6,370 bases of DNA from CAZVAO01 sp964625175 (GTDB taxonomy: Bacteria > Bacillota > UBA994 > PWPR01): positions 1 through 6,370 of the forward strand of contig CAZVAO010000119.1 in assembly GCA_964625175.1 (NCBI GenBank), written 5' to 3'. Below are positions 5,713-6,370 of the stretch, piece by piece. Made by a program: the position numbers and the translations under genes. Position 1 is the first letter of the stretch. Every line of letters begins with the position of its first letter. The notes beneath the pieces are model-generated. The model had not been told where the DNA came from. It saw only the letters and a program-made list of their open reading frames with translations, and did not search any database.

Positions 5713-6370
5713 ATGGCAAAAAAATCACAGCAGCAACCGCAAACCTTCTTCCAGTTTATCAAAATGCTGGTGGTAGGCTTCGTTAAAGGTCTACCTAAAA
5801 TGTTCTTCAAAAATCTCCTCCGTTCTGCCTTGTTAGGAACAATTATTCTAGTTGTACATACCTATCTGCTTGTTGATGGGAACGAGGGATTCTGGTATGA
5901 CGCAGGCAACAAACTCTCGGGTTTGCTTAATGTCAAAGATGCCCAAACGGGAGCGATAACATTTTGGACACTTGCCTCAATGTTCCTTGTTCAACTGTGG
6001 CGCAAGGGCCGAACTCGCGGTTTTGGCAAAGTTCTTGGGGAATTACTTTCGATACCCCTATGGTTAGGACAGTGTTTGCGTAAGGCAGGTAAGGCTCGTT
6101 TTGGAGCCCCGATGGTTGGTATGGCCATGGCTTTATTGATCTCAATTATCGCTAAAAGCAACCTGCAGCTGATTCTCTATGCGGTTATGATGGCATTTTC
6201 ATTTTCTGCGCGCCTTAGAAGTTTGGTTTCCACAGCGATCAGTTTAGCCATTGCCGATTTTCAACGTATTTTCCTCAGAAAACGGAATTACAAAGCCTCT
6301 GTGAGTACGAGCTCTTTGGTCGTAGCAGGCTTGAGTCTTGGTTTTATTTTAGCAATCTTTATTCCCCAAT
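5713..6370 (+). CDS. Multi-spanning membrane protein, partial at right edge
   Basis: An open frame of 219 codons that continues past the end of the window. The start is supported by AGGAGGT (5700-5706), seven bases before the ATG. The N-terminus is basic and glutamine-rich (MAKKSQQQPQ), then amphipathic and aromatic (F-F-Q-F-I-K-M-L-V-V-G-F). Hydrophobic segments likely to span the membrane lie at about residues 36-54, 81-96, 132-147, 150-167 and 200-219, with a further weakly hydrophobic stretch at 168-183. Positively charged loops (K-G-R-T-R-G-F-G-K near 98-106, R-K-R-N near 189-192) suggest cytoplasmic sides. I do not recognise the family. Co-transcription with the zinc-ribbon gene is likely from the 17-base gap and the lack of a terminator between them. 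The C-terminal part is unseen, so any enzymatic or adhesion domain there would be missed. Confidence 0.82.
   Translation, partial: MAKKSQQQPQTFFQFIKMLVVGFVKGLPKMFFKNLLRSALLGTIILVVHTYLLVDGNEGFWYDAGNKLSGLLNVKDAQTGAITFWTLASMFLVQLWRKGRTRGFGKVLGELLSIPLWLGQCLRKAGKARFGAPMVGMAMALLISIIAKSNLQLILYAVMMAFSFSARLRSLVSTAISLAIADFQRIFLRKRNYKASVSTSSLVVAGLSLGFILAIFIPQ

Overview
The window reads as chromosomal DNA from an anaerobic, selenium-using member of the Firmicutes (Clostridia or Negativicutes type). Supporting signs are purine-rich Shine-Dalgarno sites 7-10 bases before most starts, short hairpin-plus-U terminators, moderate GC, and an apparent in-frame UGA selenocysteine codon in a glutaredoxin-like gene. 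Genus cannot be fixed from the sequence alone. All seven genes I can support lie on the + strand.

Layout. (1) 18-254: a 78-residue glutaredoxin-like protein whose active site reads U-P-A-C if the TGA at 54-56 is selenocysteine. A stem-loop directly downstream fits a bacterial SECIS, and a terminator follows at 298-337. An ordinary ORF search cuts this gene to 12 codons. (2) 467-1662: a TetR-type regulator and a HAD-fold putative nucleotidase that overlap by four bases (ATGA), closed by a terminator at 1674-1704. (3) 1915-4993: two tandem 476-residue M20-family amidohydrolases related to AbgB (p-aminobenzoyl-glutamate hydrolase subunit B). Each has its own leader of 217-252 bases, and a terminator follows the second copy. 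They align without gaps; by hand count the first ~296 residues are about 92% identical and the last ~180 only about 62%. (4) 5081-6370: a zinc-ribbon protein and a multi-spanning membrane protein, 17 bases apart and probably co-transcribed. The membrane protein runs off the right edge.

How the parts may work together. The two amidohydrolases probably cleave amide-linked amino-acid conjugates in the cytoplasm. They share the metal centre but differ beside a conserved His and through the C-terminal third, so two substrate ranges are plausible. The TetR regulator most simply controls itself and the nucleotidase; a role at the amidohydrolase genes is possible but not shown. The selenoprotein is probably a thiol/disulfide oxidoreductase independent of its right-hand neighbours. 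The zinc-ribbon/membrane pair has no function I can name.

The most noteworthy items are the selenocysteine glutaredoxin with its candidate SECIS, and the mosaic divergence of the tandem hydrolases. I found no CRISPR array, insertion sequence, tRNA, rRNA or clear phage signature.
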